Notes under the pieces: model-generated
What the model saw: the letters and a program-made list of their open reading frames with translations, nothing else
What the model was told of the DNA's origin: nothing
The model's database searches: none
Program-made: the position numbers and the translations under genes
Part shown: positions 35,928 through 45,868 of the stretch, one piece after another
How positions within the stretch are numbered: the stretch's first letter is position 1
Layout of the letters: each line of letters opens with the position of its first letter
From: Nodosilinea nodulosa PCC 7104
GTDB taxonomy: Bacteria > Cyanobacteriota > Cyanobacteriia > Phormidesmidales > Phormidesmidaceae
Assembly: GCF_000309385.1 (NCBI RefSeq)
Contig: NZ_JH976537.1
Location: forward strand, 5,232,410 to 5,296,409
Length of the DNA: 64,000 bases
Reading direction: 5' to 3'

Positions 35928-37043
35928 ATGCAAATCGGACTTCCTAAAGAAATCAAAGATCAAGAGTTTCGAGTTGGCCTTACCCCCGCTGCCGTGCACA
36001 GTCTTTGCCAGCAGGGACACCAGGTGGTGGTTGAAAACGGCGCTGGGGCCGGCTCGGGCTTTGCCGACCAGGACTATGTGCAGGCCGGGGCCAGTCTGGT
36101 GTCTGACCCGGCCCTGGCCTGGGCGCAGACCATGGTGGTCAAGGTAAAAGAGCCGCAGCCGTCGGAATACCGCTTCTTTCGGCAAGATTTGATTCTGTTC
36201 ACCTACCTGCACCTGGCGGCTGAGCCCCAGTTGACTGAGGCGCTGATGGCCAGCGGGGTGAATGCGATCGCCTACGAAACCGTCACCACCGCCGACGGTC
36301 GCCTGCCCCTGCTCACCCCCATGAGCATCATCGCTGGCCGCCTGTCGGTGCAGTTTGGCGCGCGCTACCTCGAAAAGCAGCAGGGCGGTCGCGGCGTACT
36401 GCTGGGCGGCATCCCTGGCGTGCCCGCCGGTACGGTGGTAATTCTGGGCGGCGGCGTGGTCGGCACCGAGGCGGCTAAAATGGCCGTTGGCCTGGGCGCT
36501 AAAGTTAAAATTCTCGACATCAGCGTCGATCGCCTGGCCTACCTAGAAACCCTGTTTGGCTCTCGGGTAGAGCTGCTCTACAGCACCCCCGCCCAGGTCG
36601 CAGCCGCCGTGCTCGACGCCGACCTGCTGATTGGTGCGGTGCTGGTGCCCGGCCGCAAGGCCCCCACCCTGGTGAACAGAGCCCTGGTCGCCAGCATGAA
36701 GCCCGGTTCCGTCATCGTTGACGTGGCTGTAGATCAGGGCGGCTGCATTGAAACCCTGCGGCCCACCTCCCACAGCCAGCCCACCTACGTCGAGTCGGGG
36801 GTGGTTCACTTCGGCGTGCCCAACATGCCGGGCGCTACCCCCTGGACCGCCACCCAGGCCCTCAACAACGCCACCCTGCCCTACGTGACCAAACTGGCCC
36901 GAGACGGCATCGATGCCCTGGTGACCGACCCCTCGCTCCGGCAGGGCCTGAATGTGGCCAGGGGTGAACTGGTGCATCCTGCGGTGCGGGACGCCTTCCC
37001 AGACCTGGCCGATCGCAGGGCTGGGCAGTTGGCAACCGTTTAG
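35928..37043 (+). CDS. ald: alanine dehydrogenase
   Basis: NAD-dependent reversible deamination of L-alanine to pyruvate and ammonia; 371 residues from the ATG at 35928. The start 'MQIGLPKEIKDQEFRVGLTP' contains the substrate-binding Arg, and the catalytic Lys lies in 'VVKVKEPQ'. His is present in 'FTYLHLAAEPQL'. The NAD-binding fold is 'VVILGGGVVGTEAAKMAVGL'. C-terminal 'VPNMPGATPWTATQALNNAT' is family-specific. A strong terminator follows. Confidence 0.97.
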   Translation: MQIGLPKEIKDQEFRVGLTPAAVHSLCQQGHQVVVENGAGAGSGFADQDYVQAGASLVSDPALAWAQTMVVKVKEPQPSEYRFFRQDLILFTYLHLAAEPQLTEALMASGVNAIAYETVTTADGRLPLLTPMSIIAGRLSVQFGARYLEKQQGGRGVLLGGIPGVPAGTVVILGGGVVGTEAAKMAVGLGAKVKILDISVDRLAYLETLFGSRVELLYSTPAQVAAAVLDADLLIGAVLVPGRKAPTLVNRALVASMKPGSVIVDVAVDQGGCIETLRPTSHSQPTYVESGVVHFGVPNMPGATPWTATQALNNATLPYVTKLARDGIDALVTDPSLRQGLNVARGELVHPAVRDAFPDLADRRAGQLATV

Positions 37044-37075
37044 GCGGCTCAAAGCTCTGCCTGAACCATGAACTG

Positions 37076-37109
37076 GGGGTGTGGCCACAGACCACACCCC
37101 TGATTTTTT
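37076..37109 (+). terminator. intrinsic terminator after ald
   Basis: GGGGTGTGG (37076-37084) pairs perfectly with CCACACCCC (37092-37100) around a 7-nt loop and is followed by TGATTTTTT. Confidence 0.93.
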
Positions 37110-37158
37110 GCGCGCTACCCACGCCAATTAGGCCCACGGCTATGGGACAATCCCAGAC

Positions 37159-39594
37159 CTAGCTCCGCAGGGTTACCCCAAACTGCTTCTCCAGGGTGGC
37201 GCGCACCTTTTGATGCACCGGGTCGACGGTGTCGTCAGTCAGGGTCTGGTCGGGGGAGCGGTAGATTAGGCGGAAGGCCAGGCTGCGCTGCCCCTGGGGC
37301 ACAGTCTCGCCCCGGTACTCGTCGAACAGCGCCACCGACTCCAGCAGTTTGCCCCCGGCTTTGGTGATAGTAGTGGTCAGATCCGCCACAGATACCTCCA
37401 GGGGAGCATAGAAGGCCAGGTCGCGATCGCTGGCTGGGAAGGTCGAGTAGGCGGCAAACTTCACCGACTTTTGCAGCACCGGCACCAGGCAGGTCTCCAG
37501 GGCCGACCAGTTGAGCTGAAACACGTACACCTCGGCGGGCAGCTGGCGCTGCTGCCGCAGCTGGGGATGGAGCTGGCCGAACCGCCCCAGTTCTAGCCGC
37601 CCCCGCACCCACAGCGACGCCGTGCGGCCGGGGTGAAAGCGGGGGTCGGTGCTGTCGGCGCGGTAGTCTACCGCCAGGCCCAACCGATTAAACACGCTGT
37701 CCAATATGCCCTTGGCCTCGTACCAGGTCAGAGGCTGCTCCTGGCCGCTGGTCACCCACTGGCTCGATCGCCCGTCGCCGCCCACAATGCCGCCCACGGC
37801 TATGGCCTCGTGGATGTCGTCGTCGTCCTGCCAGAAAATGTGGCCGATCTCAAAGCCGTTGAGGGGACCATTGCCCTGGTTGAGATTGAAGGCGTAGGCG
37901 TCGATCAGGCCGTCGATCAAATCCTGGCGCAGGGCCGAATATTCGGGGAAGAGGGGGTTGGCCAGGGTGACCTGGCGATCGCTGATCGGCCTGGTCAGTG
38001 AGTAGTGCAGCAGCTCCGTTAGCCCCGCCGCCCGAAAGGATTCCCGCAGTCGTCGGTGCAGCGCTGCCTCCACCGACAGATAGCCCCCCACCGCCTTCTG
38101 GGGCAGGGTGTCGGCAAAGTGGTTGTAGCCGTAGAGGCGGGCCACTTCTTCGATCAGATCGACTTCGCGCTCCAGGTCGCGGTAGCGGTAGGGGGGCACC
38201 GTCACCGCCCATACCCCTTCCTCGCCGCCGGGGGCAACCTGACACCCCAGGGTTTCGAGCAGCGCCTGAATGGTTTCGGGGGGCAGCTGCTGGGGCGTAT
38301 CGCCCAGGTTGGTGACCTTGCCCAGCAGCTGAGCTACCCGGCTCAGCCGCAGGGCAATCACCCGTTCGGGAATGGCGGCGCCGAGGGGGGTGGTGCCAGT
38401 GGTTTGGGCCACCACCCTGGCTCCGGCCAGCTCTTGCAGCAGCTGGAGGGCGCGATCGCAGGCCAGCCGCAGCTCAGCCGGGTTCACCCCGCGCTCGTAG
38501 CGGGCCGAGGCCTCGGTGCGCAACCCCTGACTGCGGGCCGATTTGCGAATCGCCGCCGCGTCAAAGAAGGCCGCCTCCAGCAGCACCGCCACCGTGCCCT
38601 CGTGAACTTCGGTGGCCTCGCCCCCCATCACCCCGGCCAGGGCCACGGGCTGATCGCTGGCGGTAATCAGCAGCGTCTCGGGCTGGAGCTGGCGCGTCTG
38701 GCTATCGAGGGTGACCAGGGTTTCCCCCGACCGGGCATAGCGCACGCCCAGGCTCAGTTCGCCCGCGGCCAGCAGGCGATCGCGATCGAAGGCGTGCAGC
38801 GGCTGACCCCACTCCAGCAGCACGTAGTTGGTGATATCCACCACATTATTAATAGGGCGCGTGCCCGCCGCCACCAGCCGCTGCTGCAACCACTGGGGCG
38901 AAGGACCGAGGGCAACATTCTCCAGCACCGTACCGATGTAGACGGGGCAGGCTTTCTCGTCGGTGAGCGTGATTTTGGGGGCCGATTTGCTCTGCGGCAC
39001 TGCGATCGCCTCGGCCGTGGGCAGGTGCAGCGCCGCCCCCGTAATCGCCGCCACCTCGCGAGCAATGCCAACCATGCTGAGGGCATCGGCCCGATTCGCC
39101 GTAGAGGTGACATCCAAAATCACGTCGTCGAGACCCAGCAGGGGGCGCACATCCTGCCCCGGCTCCAGCGCCTCGGCCTCAAAAACATGAATACCGTCCG
39201 AATCCTTAGCCAGACCCAGCTCCGCCAGCGAGCAGATCATCCCGGCGGAGGGCACCCCCCGCAGCTTGCGCGGCTTGATGGTGAGATCGACGACGGGCAG
39301 ATACGTATCCACAGTGGCTACCGCCACGTAGATGTCGGCCCGCACATTGGCGGCTCCGCACACTATAGTTGACCTATCGGCCTGGCCAATATCAACCACG
39401 CAGACGCTGAGCTTGTCGGCATCGGGGTGCGGGGTGCGCTCTACCACTCGACCCACCACCACGCCATCGGCCCAGGTGCGCCGATCCTCAATGTCTTCCA
39501 CCTCAAAGCCCGCCATGGTTAGGGCATCGGCTAGCTCGGCTGGAGACAGCTGGACGTTGACGTATTCGTTAAGCCAGTTTAAAGATATGCGCAT
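37159..39594 (-). CDS. pheT: phenylalanine-tRNA ligase beta subunit
   Basis: Beta subunit of the (alpha-beta)2 synthetase, 811 residues. Domains in order: start '[12 protein letters not shown]', the EMAP/OB tRNA-binding domain (about 40-150, '[20 protein letters not shown]'), the B3/B4 editing region (about 200-390, '[20 protein letters not shown]', 'RYERGVNP'), B5 ('LGCQVAPGG'), the catalytic-like core ('[18 protein letters not shown]') and the C-terminal anticodon-binding fold ('[20 protein letters not shown]'). Length and order are normal. pheS is not adjacent, as in other cyanobacteria. Confidence 0.98.
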   Translation of the reverse strand: MRISLNWLNEYVNVQLSPAELADALTMAGFEVEDIEDRRTWADGVVVGRVVERTPHPDADKLSVCVVDIGQADRSTIVCGAANVRADIYVAVATVDTYLPVVDLTIKPRKLRGVPSAGMICSLAELGLAKDSDGIHVFEAEALEPGQDVRPLLGLDDVILDVTSTANRADALSMVGIAREVAAITGAALHLPTAEAIAVPQSKSAPKITLTDEKACPVYIGTVLENVALGPSPQWLQQRLVAAGTRPINNVVDITNYVLLEWGQPLHAFDRDRLLAAGELSLGVRYARSGETLVTLDSQTRQLQPETLLITASDQPVALAGVMGGEATEVHEGTVAVLLEAAFFDAAAIRKSARSQGLRTEASARYERGVNPAELRLACDRALQLLQELAGARVVAQTTGTTPLGAAIPERVIALRLSRVAQLLGKVTNLGDTPQQLPPETIQALLETLGCQVAPGGEEGVWAVTVPPYRYRDLEREVDLIEEVARLYGYNHFADTLPQKAVGGYLSVEAALHRRLRESFRAAGLTELLHYSLTRPISDRQVTLANPLFPEYSALRQDLIDGLIDAYAFNLNQGNGPLNGFEIGHIFWQDDDDIHEAIAVGGIVGGDGRSSQWVTSGQEQPLTWYEAKGILDSVFNRLGLAVDYRADSTDPRFHPGRTASLWVRGRLELGRFGQLHPQLRQQRQLPAEVYVFQLNWSALETCLVPVLQKSVKFAAYSTFPASDRDLAFYAPLEVSVADLTTTITKAGGKLLESVALFDEYRGETVPQGQRSLAFRLIYRSPDQTLTDDTVDPVHQKVRATLEKQFGVTLRS

Positions 39595-39981
39595 GGTGGG
39601 CTGGTTGGACTGCTAAAAGAAGCTAAAACGCTGTGGTTTATTGCCCAAACATTCTACCCTGCGGGCATTGCATCTACCCAAGGTCGTGCCTCTGCCCAGT
39701 TATCCCTCTGGCGCATAATAGGGCATGGGGATCAGGGGTTCATCGACTTTTCACATTTCACTGAGATTTTGGGCCGAAGTATATATCCCCGTGGGTGAAT
39801 GCTATAACCCCTCTCGGAAAGAGGGAATAATTGGGGTAATGTGGCATTACCGCTGGGGGCGGCCCGCACAACTCCCGTATCGTCGGCATTGTGGCTCCCC
39901 TCCGCACTGCCCCGCTGCTGGTTAACTCACCCCCAGGCGTAGCCCTCGGGCCTCGTCTAGACATCCACCACCCTGGGCCGC
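39595..39981. other. 387-bp divergent spacer
   Basis: Lies between pheT and the protein kinase gene. It contains two small hairpins, CCCTCTCGGAAAGAGGG and TAATGTGGCATTA (about 39810-39850), and presumably both promoters. No repeat family shared with other parts of the window is seen. Confidence 0.45.
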
Positions 39982-41568
39982 ATGAGCTACTGCATCAGTC
40001 CCGATTGTTCAAAGCCTAAAAACCCCCCCACCGTCAGCCATTGCCAAAATTGCGGGGCAGAACTGCTGCTGCGGGGTCGGTACCGGATGATTCGCGCCCT
40101 GGGGCGGGGTGGCTTTGGGGCGACATTTCTGGCCCGCGATGAGCTGCTGCCGGGCAAGCCCCCCTGCGTGATCAAACAGCTGCGGCCTTCCGCCGAGGCT
40201 CCCCACATCCTCGATATGGCCCGCGACCTGTTTAAGCGGGAAGCCAAAATTCTTGGCATGATCGGCAACCATCCCCAGCTGCCCCGCCTGCTCGACTACT
40301 TTGAAAGCGAGCATGAGTTTTTTTTGGTGCAGGAATACATCAACGGCCTCACCCTACAGCAGGAGGTCAAACGGGGCGGTCCCTTTACCGAAGCAGGGGT
40401 AAAGCAGTTCTTAAGCGAAATTTTGTCGATGGTGCAGTACGTGCACGACAACCACGTCATTCACCGCGACATTAAACCTGCAAACATCATTCGCCGCGAT
40501 CAGGACAAAAAGCTCGTCCTGATTGACTTTGGCGCCGTCAAAGATAAGGTCAACCCCACCCTGGCGGCCAACTCCGATCAGACAGCCCTTACCGCCTACG
40601 CCATTGGCACCCCCGGCTACGCCCCGCCCGAGCAAATGGCCATGCGCCCGGTGTATGCCAGCGATATTTACGCCCTCGGGGTGACCTGCATCTATCTGCT
40701 GTCCGGTAAAGCCCCCAAAGATCTCAACTATGACCCCAACACGGGGGAACTGCTGTGGCGAGAGCAGGTGCACATCAGCGATCACTTCGCCGGGGTGCTA
40801 GAAAAAATGCTGGAGATCTCGGTGAAGCACCGCTACCAGACGGTGGAGGCGATCCATCGCGATCTGGACCTGGAGCCCTACATGGAGAGTCTGGCCCAAA
40901 ACATGGCCTTCCCCTCCGCGTCGGGGCCGAGCACCACCGGCTTTACCAGCAGCGCTGGGCCAATCAGCAATTCCTCAAGCCAGCCGAGGATCAGCAACTC
41001 CGGCGGTTCCCCCTCCTCTCGCATGGCGGCGGCCATTCGGGCCCGGCGGGAGCGATCGCACTCGGATGCCAAGAGCCCTCCCCTGGTGCCGAGCCGCAGC
41101 GGGTCGCCCTCCCCGCGCCCCAAGATGGCCCCTGCCACCGTGCTCTCATCGGACGACGTCAAGCAAAAGTACACCAAGGGTCGGCGCGATTTTTCGCTGC
41201 AAACCTTCAAAGACCTAGACCTCCAGCGCACCCTGCTGGCGGAGGTCAACTTCAACCAATCAAAACTGCCCAGCGCCAACTTCCAGGGCGCTGATCTGAG
41301 CAATGCCAACTTTGGTCGCGCCAACCTCAGCCGGGCCACCCTGCGCAACGCCAAGCTGGTCAAGGCCTACTTCCACTATGCCAATCTGGAGGGGGCCGAC
41401 CTGCGGGGCGCTAACCTGGCCCACGCCTGCCTTTCCAACGCGAACCTGCGGGGCGCCAACCTCTGTGGAGCCGACCTGACTGGGGCGCTAATCTCAGACG
41501 ATCAGTTAGCCACCGCCCGCACTAACTGGTCAACGGTGATGCCCAACGGTCGCCGGGGCGTACTTTAA
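39982..41568 (+). CDS. serine/threonine protein kinase with pentapeptide repeats (SpkB-like)
   Basis: 528 residues. An N-terminal zinc-ribbon-like Cys motif, 'CISPDCSKPKNPPTVSHCQN' followed by another Cys, precedes the Hanks-type kinase domain (about 30-300). That domain has the G loop 'LGRGGFGATFLA', 'HVIHRDIKPANI', 'LIDFGAVKD' and 'GTPGYAPPEQ'. A Ser/Pro-rich linker of about 90 residues follows, then a pentapeptide-repeat domain ('ANFQGADLSNANFGRANLSR') of about ten units. Catalytic residues are intact. The same order of Cys motif, kinase and pentapeptides is found in Synechocystis SpkB, linked to oxidative stress; orthology is not tested. Confidence 0.93.
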   Translation: MSYCISPDCSKPKNPPTVSHCQNCGAELLLRGRYRMIRALGRGGFGATFLARDELLPGKPPCVIKQLRPSAEAPHILDMARDLFKREAKILGMIGNHPQLPRLLDYFESEHEFFLVQEYINGLTLQQEVKRGGPFTEAGVKQFLSEILSMVQYVHDNHVIHRDIKPANIIRRDQDKKLVLIDFGAVKDKVNPTLAANSDQTALTAYAIGTPGYAPPEQMAMRPVYASDIYALGVTCIYLLSGKAPKDLNYDPNTGELLWREQVHISDHFAGVLEKMLEISVKHRYQTVEAIHRDLDLEPYMESLAQNMAFPSASGPSTTGFTSSAGPISNSSSQPRISNSGGSPSSRMAAAIRARRERSHSDAKSPPLVPSRSGSPSPRPKMAPATVLSSDDVKQKYTKGRRDFSLQTFKDLDLQRTLLAEVNFNQSKLPSANFQGADLSNANFGRANLSRATLRNAKLVKAYFHYANLEGADLRGANLAHACLSNANLRGANLCGADLTGALISDDQLATARTNWSTVMPNGRRGVL

Positions 41569-41572
41569 AGCC

Positions 41573-42754
41573 CTAGGGCAGAGCGGCGGCCTTGGTCTGC
41601 GCTGCCCCTGCGCCGGAACCACCATCAATGGTTTCTGTCGCTGACCCCAGGTAGGGCGCGTTGCGCAGGGCCACCAGGGCTTCTTTGAGAATTACCGCAG
41701 CGGGGACGGCGACAATCACCCCCAGCAGCCCCCCCACCCTGGCTCCCGATAAAATGGCAATAAAGACCCAAAAGGGGTTTAGCCCGGTAACGCTGCCCAG
41801 CACCCGAGGGGCAATGCCGTTTTCGACCAGCTGCTGCACGATCAGGGCGGAGATCAGCATGGGGATGGCAATTTTGATGTCCCGCAGGGCCACCAGCAGG
41901 GTGACGATAATCACCCCCACGGTGCCGCCAAAGGGCACCAGGGCCAGCAGCCCCACGGTAAGGCCAAACAGGGAGCCAAAGGGCACGTTAAGCAGCCCGA
42001 AAATAATGGTCAGGGCGGTGCCAAAACAGCTGGCGACAATAAACTGGCCCAAAAAGTAGTTGCGAAAGCTCTGGCGCAGGGTTTCTGAGAAGGGCTGCTG
42101 GAGGCGGGTGGGCAACAGGCCTATCACCCCCTGCCACACCTCTTCGCCGTGCTGAAGCAGGTAGAAGGTGAGCACCACGGTGAGCACCACGTCGAGCAGC
42201 TTGTTGGCGGTAAACACGGCCACGTTGATGGTGAGGTTGAGGGCTTCCCCGGCGATCGACTGAATCTCGCGCTTGAGGCGATCGCTGGTCTGGGTAATCA
42301 GCCCGTCGAGGTTAATCGGCCAGCCCCATTCGGCTAGTTTGCCGTCAAGCACCATCAGCTGGGTTTTGCCCGAGTCAAACCAGTCGGGCAGGCGCACCAC
42401 CAGCTGCTGGCCCTGGTCGATGACAAAGGGCAGCACAATAATCGCCAGCCCCGAAAACCCCACCAGGGCCAGCACCAGCACTAGGGTGGCCGCATAACCG
42501 CGCTTGAGGCCCAGGGTTTCGAGCCGACCCATGGGATAGCTGAGCAAAAACGCCAGCAGGCCAGCGATCAGCACTGTGACTAAAATTGAGCGAAAGTAGC
42601 CAAAGATAACGGATATGGCCCACACGTTGAGCACCACCAGGGGCGTGGCCAACAGTACCAGGACCGATTGGGCCATGGGGCTAAGTTGTTCCCACCAGCG
42701 GGCTAGCCAGCTTTTTGGGGTGGGTTGATCGCCCTGTGCTACACCGTACTCCAT
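41573..42754 (-). CDS. AI-2E family transporter (permease)
   Basis: Polytopic membrane protein of 393 residues. Hydrophobic segments begin with 'SVLVLLATPLVVLNVWAISV' and the family region 'LIAGLLAFLLSYPMGRLETL'. The conserved C-terminal block has 'FGTALTIIFGLLNVPFGSLF', 'LVPFGGTVGVIIVTLLVAL' and 'GLNPFWVFIAILSGARVGGL'. Members export small molecules or act as Na/H antiporters; the AI-2 label is historical. It converges on the kinase gene with a 4-bp gap. Confidence 0.93.
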   Translation of the reverse strand: MEYGVAQGDQPTPKSWLARWWEQLSPMAQSVLVLLATPLVVLNVWAISVIFGYFRSILVTVLIAGLLAFLLSYPMGRLETLGLKRGYAATLVLVLALVGFSGLAIIVLPFVIDQGQQLVVRLPDWFDSGKTQLMVLDGKLAEWGWPINLDGLITQTSDRLKREIQSIAGEALNLTINVAVFTANKLLDVVLTVVLTFYLLQHGEEVWQGVIGLLPTRLQQPFSETLRQSFRNYFLGQFIVASCFGTALTIIFGLLNVPFGSLFGLTVGLLALVPFGGTVGVIIVTLLVALRDIKIAIPMLISALIVQQLVENGIAPRVLGSVTGLNPFWVFIAILSGARVGGLLGVIVAVPAAVILKEALVALRNAPYLGSATETIDGGSGAGAAQTKAAALP

Positions 42755-43018
42755 AGATTTGATTGGGTTGGCTAAAGGGGTCGGGGTGTGGCCATTGCGG
42801 CCATCTACAGCCTACGGCAAAGCAGCGGGTTTCAAACTGGAGCGATCGCCCTTTTTTGTCGCGGGCATAAAGGTTCTCCTCAACCGCTAGGCGCCCCAGG
42901 GGGTAATATGTAAACAATTTAAAACAAACCCTAGCCCGACCTCGCCATTAGCGTCTACCGCTGGCCCCTATATCAGACCTAGAACCGTCTAGCCCAACCT
43001 CGTAACGCCACTCTCCCT

Positions 43019-43729
43019 ATGCTTGCCTCTCACCCCAGCTCCACGCCAGGCATTACCTTTAAGCATGTCCATCCCCAAAAAGTGCTGGTGCTGGGTGACA
43101 GCCTGGTGTACGGCTTTGGTGACCCCGAGGGCGGCGGCTGGGTCGAGCGCCTGCGCCGCCTGACCATGGCCCCAGGCCGAGAGGGGGCTGTTTTCTATAA
43201 CCTGGGGGTGCGGGGCGACGGGGTGGGTCAGGTGCACCAGCGCCTCGACCAGGAGTTTCGCTACCGGGGTGAATTGCGCAATCGCCTGCCCGACCTGATT
43301 GTGCTGTCGGTGGGCATTAACGACTCGGCCCGAGTGGGCAGCTCCCTGGGCCGCAACCGCACCGACTTCGACGATTTTCAAGCTCAAATAGAAGCGCTGC
43401 TGACCCAGGCGCGGCAGCTGTGTCCGGTGCTATTTGTGGGCATGACCCCCGTAAACGAGCAGGCCATGCCTTTTTCTGAAGTGCTGTACTACAGCCACAG
43501 CGACCAGTGGCGCTACCGCGAGGCCACCCGCCTGGCCTGTACCAGCCACAATATTCCCTACCTCGATGTGCTGAATCTCTGGTTGGGGCGAGGCGAAGCC
43601 TGGTGGTCGCCGCTGATTTCTGCCGACGGCCTGCACCCCAATGTGGCCGGGTATCGGGCCCTGCTGCACGACATCTTGGGCTGGGATGCTTTTCAAACCG
43701 CCGTCGATCTCCCCTCCGTCCAACTTTAG
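43019..43729 (+). CDS. GDSL/SGNH-type esterase or lipase
   Basis: 236-residue SGNH hydrolase. Block I 'VLVLGDSLVYGFGD' carries the catalytic Ser, 'NLGVRGDGV' the block II Gly, 'VLSVGINDSARVGSSLG' the block III Asn, and 'DGLHPNVAGY' the catalytic Asp and His. There is no signal peptide, so it is probably cytoplasmic. It lies 9 bp upstream of the DUF2252 gene and is likely cotranscribed. The ester substrate is unknown. Confidence 0.93.
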   Translation: MLASHPSSTPGITFKHVHPQKVLVLGDSLVYGFGDPEGGGWVERLRRLTMAPGREGAVFYNLGVRGDGVGQVHQRLDQEFRYRGELRNRLPDLIVLSVGINDSARVGSSLGRNRTDFDDFQAQIEALLTQARQLCPVLFVGMTPVNEQAMPFSEVLYYSHSDQWRYREATRLACTSHNIPYLDVLNLWLGRGEAWWSPLISADGLHPNVAGYRALLHDILGWDAFQTAVDLPSVQL

Positions 43730-43738
43730 GTTAGGGAC

Positions 43739-45184
43739 GTGACATCTATACCCGTCGTGCAATCTCCCGATTTTCATCCCCAGGCCGCTCCCCTATCGGT
43801 AGCCGAAGCGATGGCGGCAGGCAAAGCCCTGCGCCAAAGCGTTAGACGGTCTGACCAGGGCCGCTACGCCCCTGCTGCCGATCGCCTAGATCCGGTAGAG
43901 CGGCTCATGGCCCAGGATGCTAACCGCATTTCGGACCTGGTGCCCATTCGCTACGGGCGCATGCTGGCGTCGCCGTTTGCGTTTTTGCGGGGGTCGGCGG
44001 CTCTTATGATCGGCGACATTGCCTCAGCCCCGACCACTGGTCTCTACGTACAGGCCTGTGGCGATATGCATGTGTCCAATTTTGGGGTGTTTGCCTCCGC
44101 CGAGCGCAACCTGGTATTTGCCATCAACGACTTTGATGAAACCTACCCCGGCCCCTGGGAGTGGGATCTGAAGCGGCTGGTAGCCAGCGCCGTAGTGGCG
44201 GGGCGATATTTGGGAGGCAATTCTCAGGGCGATTCGGGCCGGACTCGCGCCCTCTGTAAAGACGCGGTACGGGCTACGGTGCAGTCCTACGCGGAGCACC
44301 TGCAAACCTACGCTGAGCTAGGCTACCTCGACCTGTGGTACGACACCATTACCACCAACGAACTGCTGGAGAAACTGCCCGACAGCGCCGAGAAGTACGC
44401 CCAGCGGGTGCTGACTAAGGCGCGTCGTCGCAACCACCTACAGGTGCTCGACGAAATGACCAATCTGGTAGACGATCGCCACCACATCGTCGAGTCGCCG
44501 CCGCTGGTGGTGCGGGCTGAGACCCTAGGCAACTGGTCTAAGGTAGAGACCGATTTAAGAGCGTTGATGCAGGACTACGGGACATCGCTGAGTGGCGATC
44601 GCCGCTTTTTGCTGTCGCGCTATCGGCTGATGGACGTAGCCCACAAGGTGGTAGGTGTGGGCAGCGTCGGCACCCGCTGCTGGGTGGCCTACCTGGAGGG
44701 CAAAAACGCCAGCGACCCGCTCTTTTTACAGATCAAAGAGGCCCAACCCTCGGTGCTGGCCCCCTACGCGAAAGCCCCTTGCAGCTACCGCCTACCCGAC
44801 CAGCATCAGGGCCGACGAGTGGTGATTGGCCAAAGGCTCATCCAGGGGTCCCCGGATATTTTTCTGGGTTGGGGCACCCTTGGCAGCATTCACTACTATG
44901 TGCGCCAGCTGCGCGATATGAAGGGCGGAGTTAAGCTCGACCCCGACAAATTTCGAGTTTCTAAATTGCCTGACTACTGCGCCCTTTGCGGCTGGGCTTT
45001 GGCCCTGGCCCATGCCAAGTCGGGGGATGCCACCATGCTGTCGGGCTATATTGGCAAAGGCGAAACCCTGGCCGATGCCCTGGTGCCCTTTGCCGAAGCC
45101 TACGCCGACCAAAACGATCGCGACTACGACGCCTTAGTGGCCGCTGCCAAGCAGGGACGCATCCCCGTTGAGCAAGACGCCTAG
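43739..45184 (+). CDS. DUF2252 protein (kinase-like fold)
   Basis: 481 residues from a GTG at 43739. The family core is present: 'FLRGSAALMIGDIAS', 'CGDMHVSNFGVFASAERNLV' and 'AINDFDETYPGPWEWDLKRL'. The His-Asn and Asp pattern resembles aminoglycoside-phosphotransferase/kinase folds. C-terminal 'ALCGWALALAHAKSGD' is also typical. The activity is not established. It forms a likely operon with the GDSL gene and converges on ridA. Confidence 0.93.
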   Translation: MTSIPVVQSPDFHPQAAPLSVAEAMAAGKALRQSVRRSDQGRYAPAADRLDPVERLMAQDANRISDLVPIRYGRMLASPFAFLRGSAALMIGDIASAPTTGLYVQACGDMHVSNFGVFASAERNLVFAINDFDETYPGPWEWDLKRLVASAVVAGRYLGGNSQGDSGRTRALCKDAVRATVQSYAEHLQTYAELGYLDLWYDTITTNELLEKLPDSAEKYAQRVLTKARRRNHLQVLDEMTNLVDDRHHIVESPPLVVRAETLGNWSKVETDLRALMQDYGTSLSGDRRFLLSRYRLMDVAHKVVGVGSVGTRCWVAYLEGKNASDPLFLQIKEAQPSVLAPYAKAPCSYRLPDQHQGRRVVIGQRLIQGSPDIFLGWGTLGSIHYYVRQLRDMKGGVKLDPDKFRVSKLPDYCALCGWALALAHAKSGDATMLSGYIGKGETLADALVPFAEAYADQNDRDYDALVAAAKQGRIPVEQDA

Positions 45185-45187
45185 ACC

Positions 45188-45694
45188 TTAGTCTAAACAG
45201 CCTTCGTCTAGGTCGGTGGCGGTTATGGGCGGTAGGGTGGCGGGCTGAATGGGGCGACCCAAAATCATGCTCTGGAGGCGAGCAGGGGGCGATGGCTGAG
45301 GCGGGGTTTCGTCACCGAGGGCATCTACCTCAACTTCGACCAGCATGTCGGGGTTCATCAGGGCCGGAATTTCGACGGTGGTATTGACTGGCGGGTGGTC
45401 GGCAAACAGCTCGTGGTGGGCACGGGCGATCGCCTCCCAGTGAGCCATGTCGGTGACATAGATCCGGGTTCTGACCACATCGCTCAGGTCGGCCCCCACT
45501 TCCTGTAGCGCCTGCTGAATGATTTCAAAGCAGCGCTTGGTTTGGGCGTAGGCGTCGCCCGGCGCAAAGGTGCCGCCCTGGCCGTCGCTGGGGGCGGTGC
45601 CTGAGACAAATATCTGCTGGCCCACCCGCAGCGCCCGGCAGTAGCCAACCTTCTCTTCCCAAGGGGTGCCCGAAAATGCCCGCTGCCGCGCCAT
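45188..45694 (-). CDS. RidA family protein
   Basis: 168 residues with the RidA/YjgF fold. 'YCRALRVGQQIFVSGTAPSD' is followed by 'RTRIYVTDMAHWEAIARAHH', 'ELFADHPPVNTTVEIPAL' and 'DMLVEVEVDALGD'. The Arg that binds substrate carboxylates in RidA proteins aligns in 'VVRTRIYV'. Classic members deaminate reactive imine intermediates; this one has a 35-residue C-terminal extension, so it may be a distinct subgroup. Confidence 0.92.
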   Translation of the reverse strand: MARQRAFSGTPWEEKVGYCRALRVGQQIFVSGTAPSDGQGGTFAPGDAYAQTKRCFEIIQQALQEVGADLSDVVRTRIYVTDMAHWEAIARAHHELFADHPPVNTTVEIPALMNPDMLVEVEVDALGDETPPQPSPPARLQSMILGRPIQPATLPPITATDLDEGCLD

Positions 45695-45868
45695 TGCTTT
45701 GCCTAGCGTAAAAACAGCCTTAGCATACCTTTATTTTTGCGGTCCTGTCGGGCACCTGTAGAGAGAGACTGAGGCGCAAAATGCTTAGAAAATTAGAACG
45801 CTTTTGCCGGGGGCGATCGCCCTGGCAGTAGGCTTACAATCATCCCCGCGCTAGGCCTGACAATTTCT

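Noticed and set aside
38056-39372. 438-codon open frame antisense to pheT
   Set aside because: Composition is His/Gln/Arg/Gly-rich shadow translation; pheT on the other strand has complete domains.
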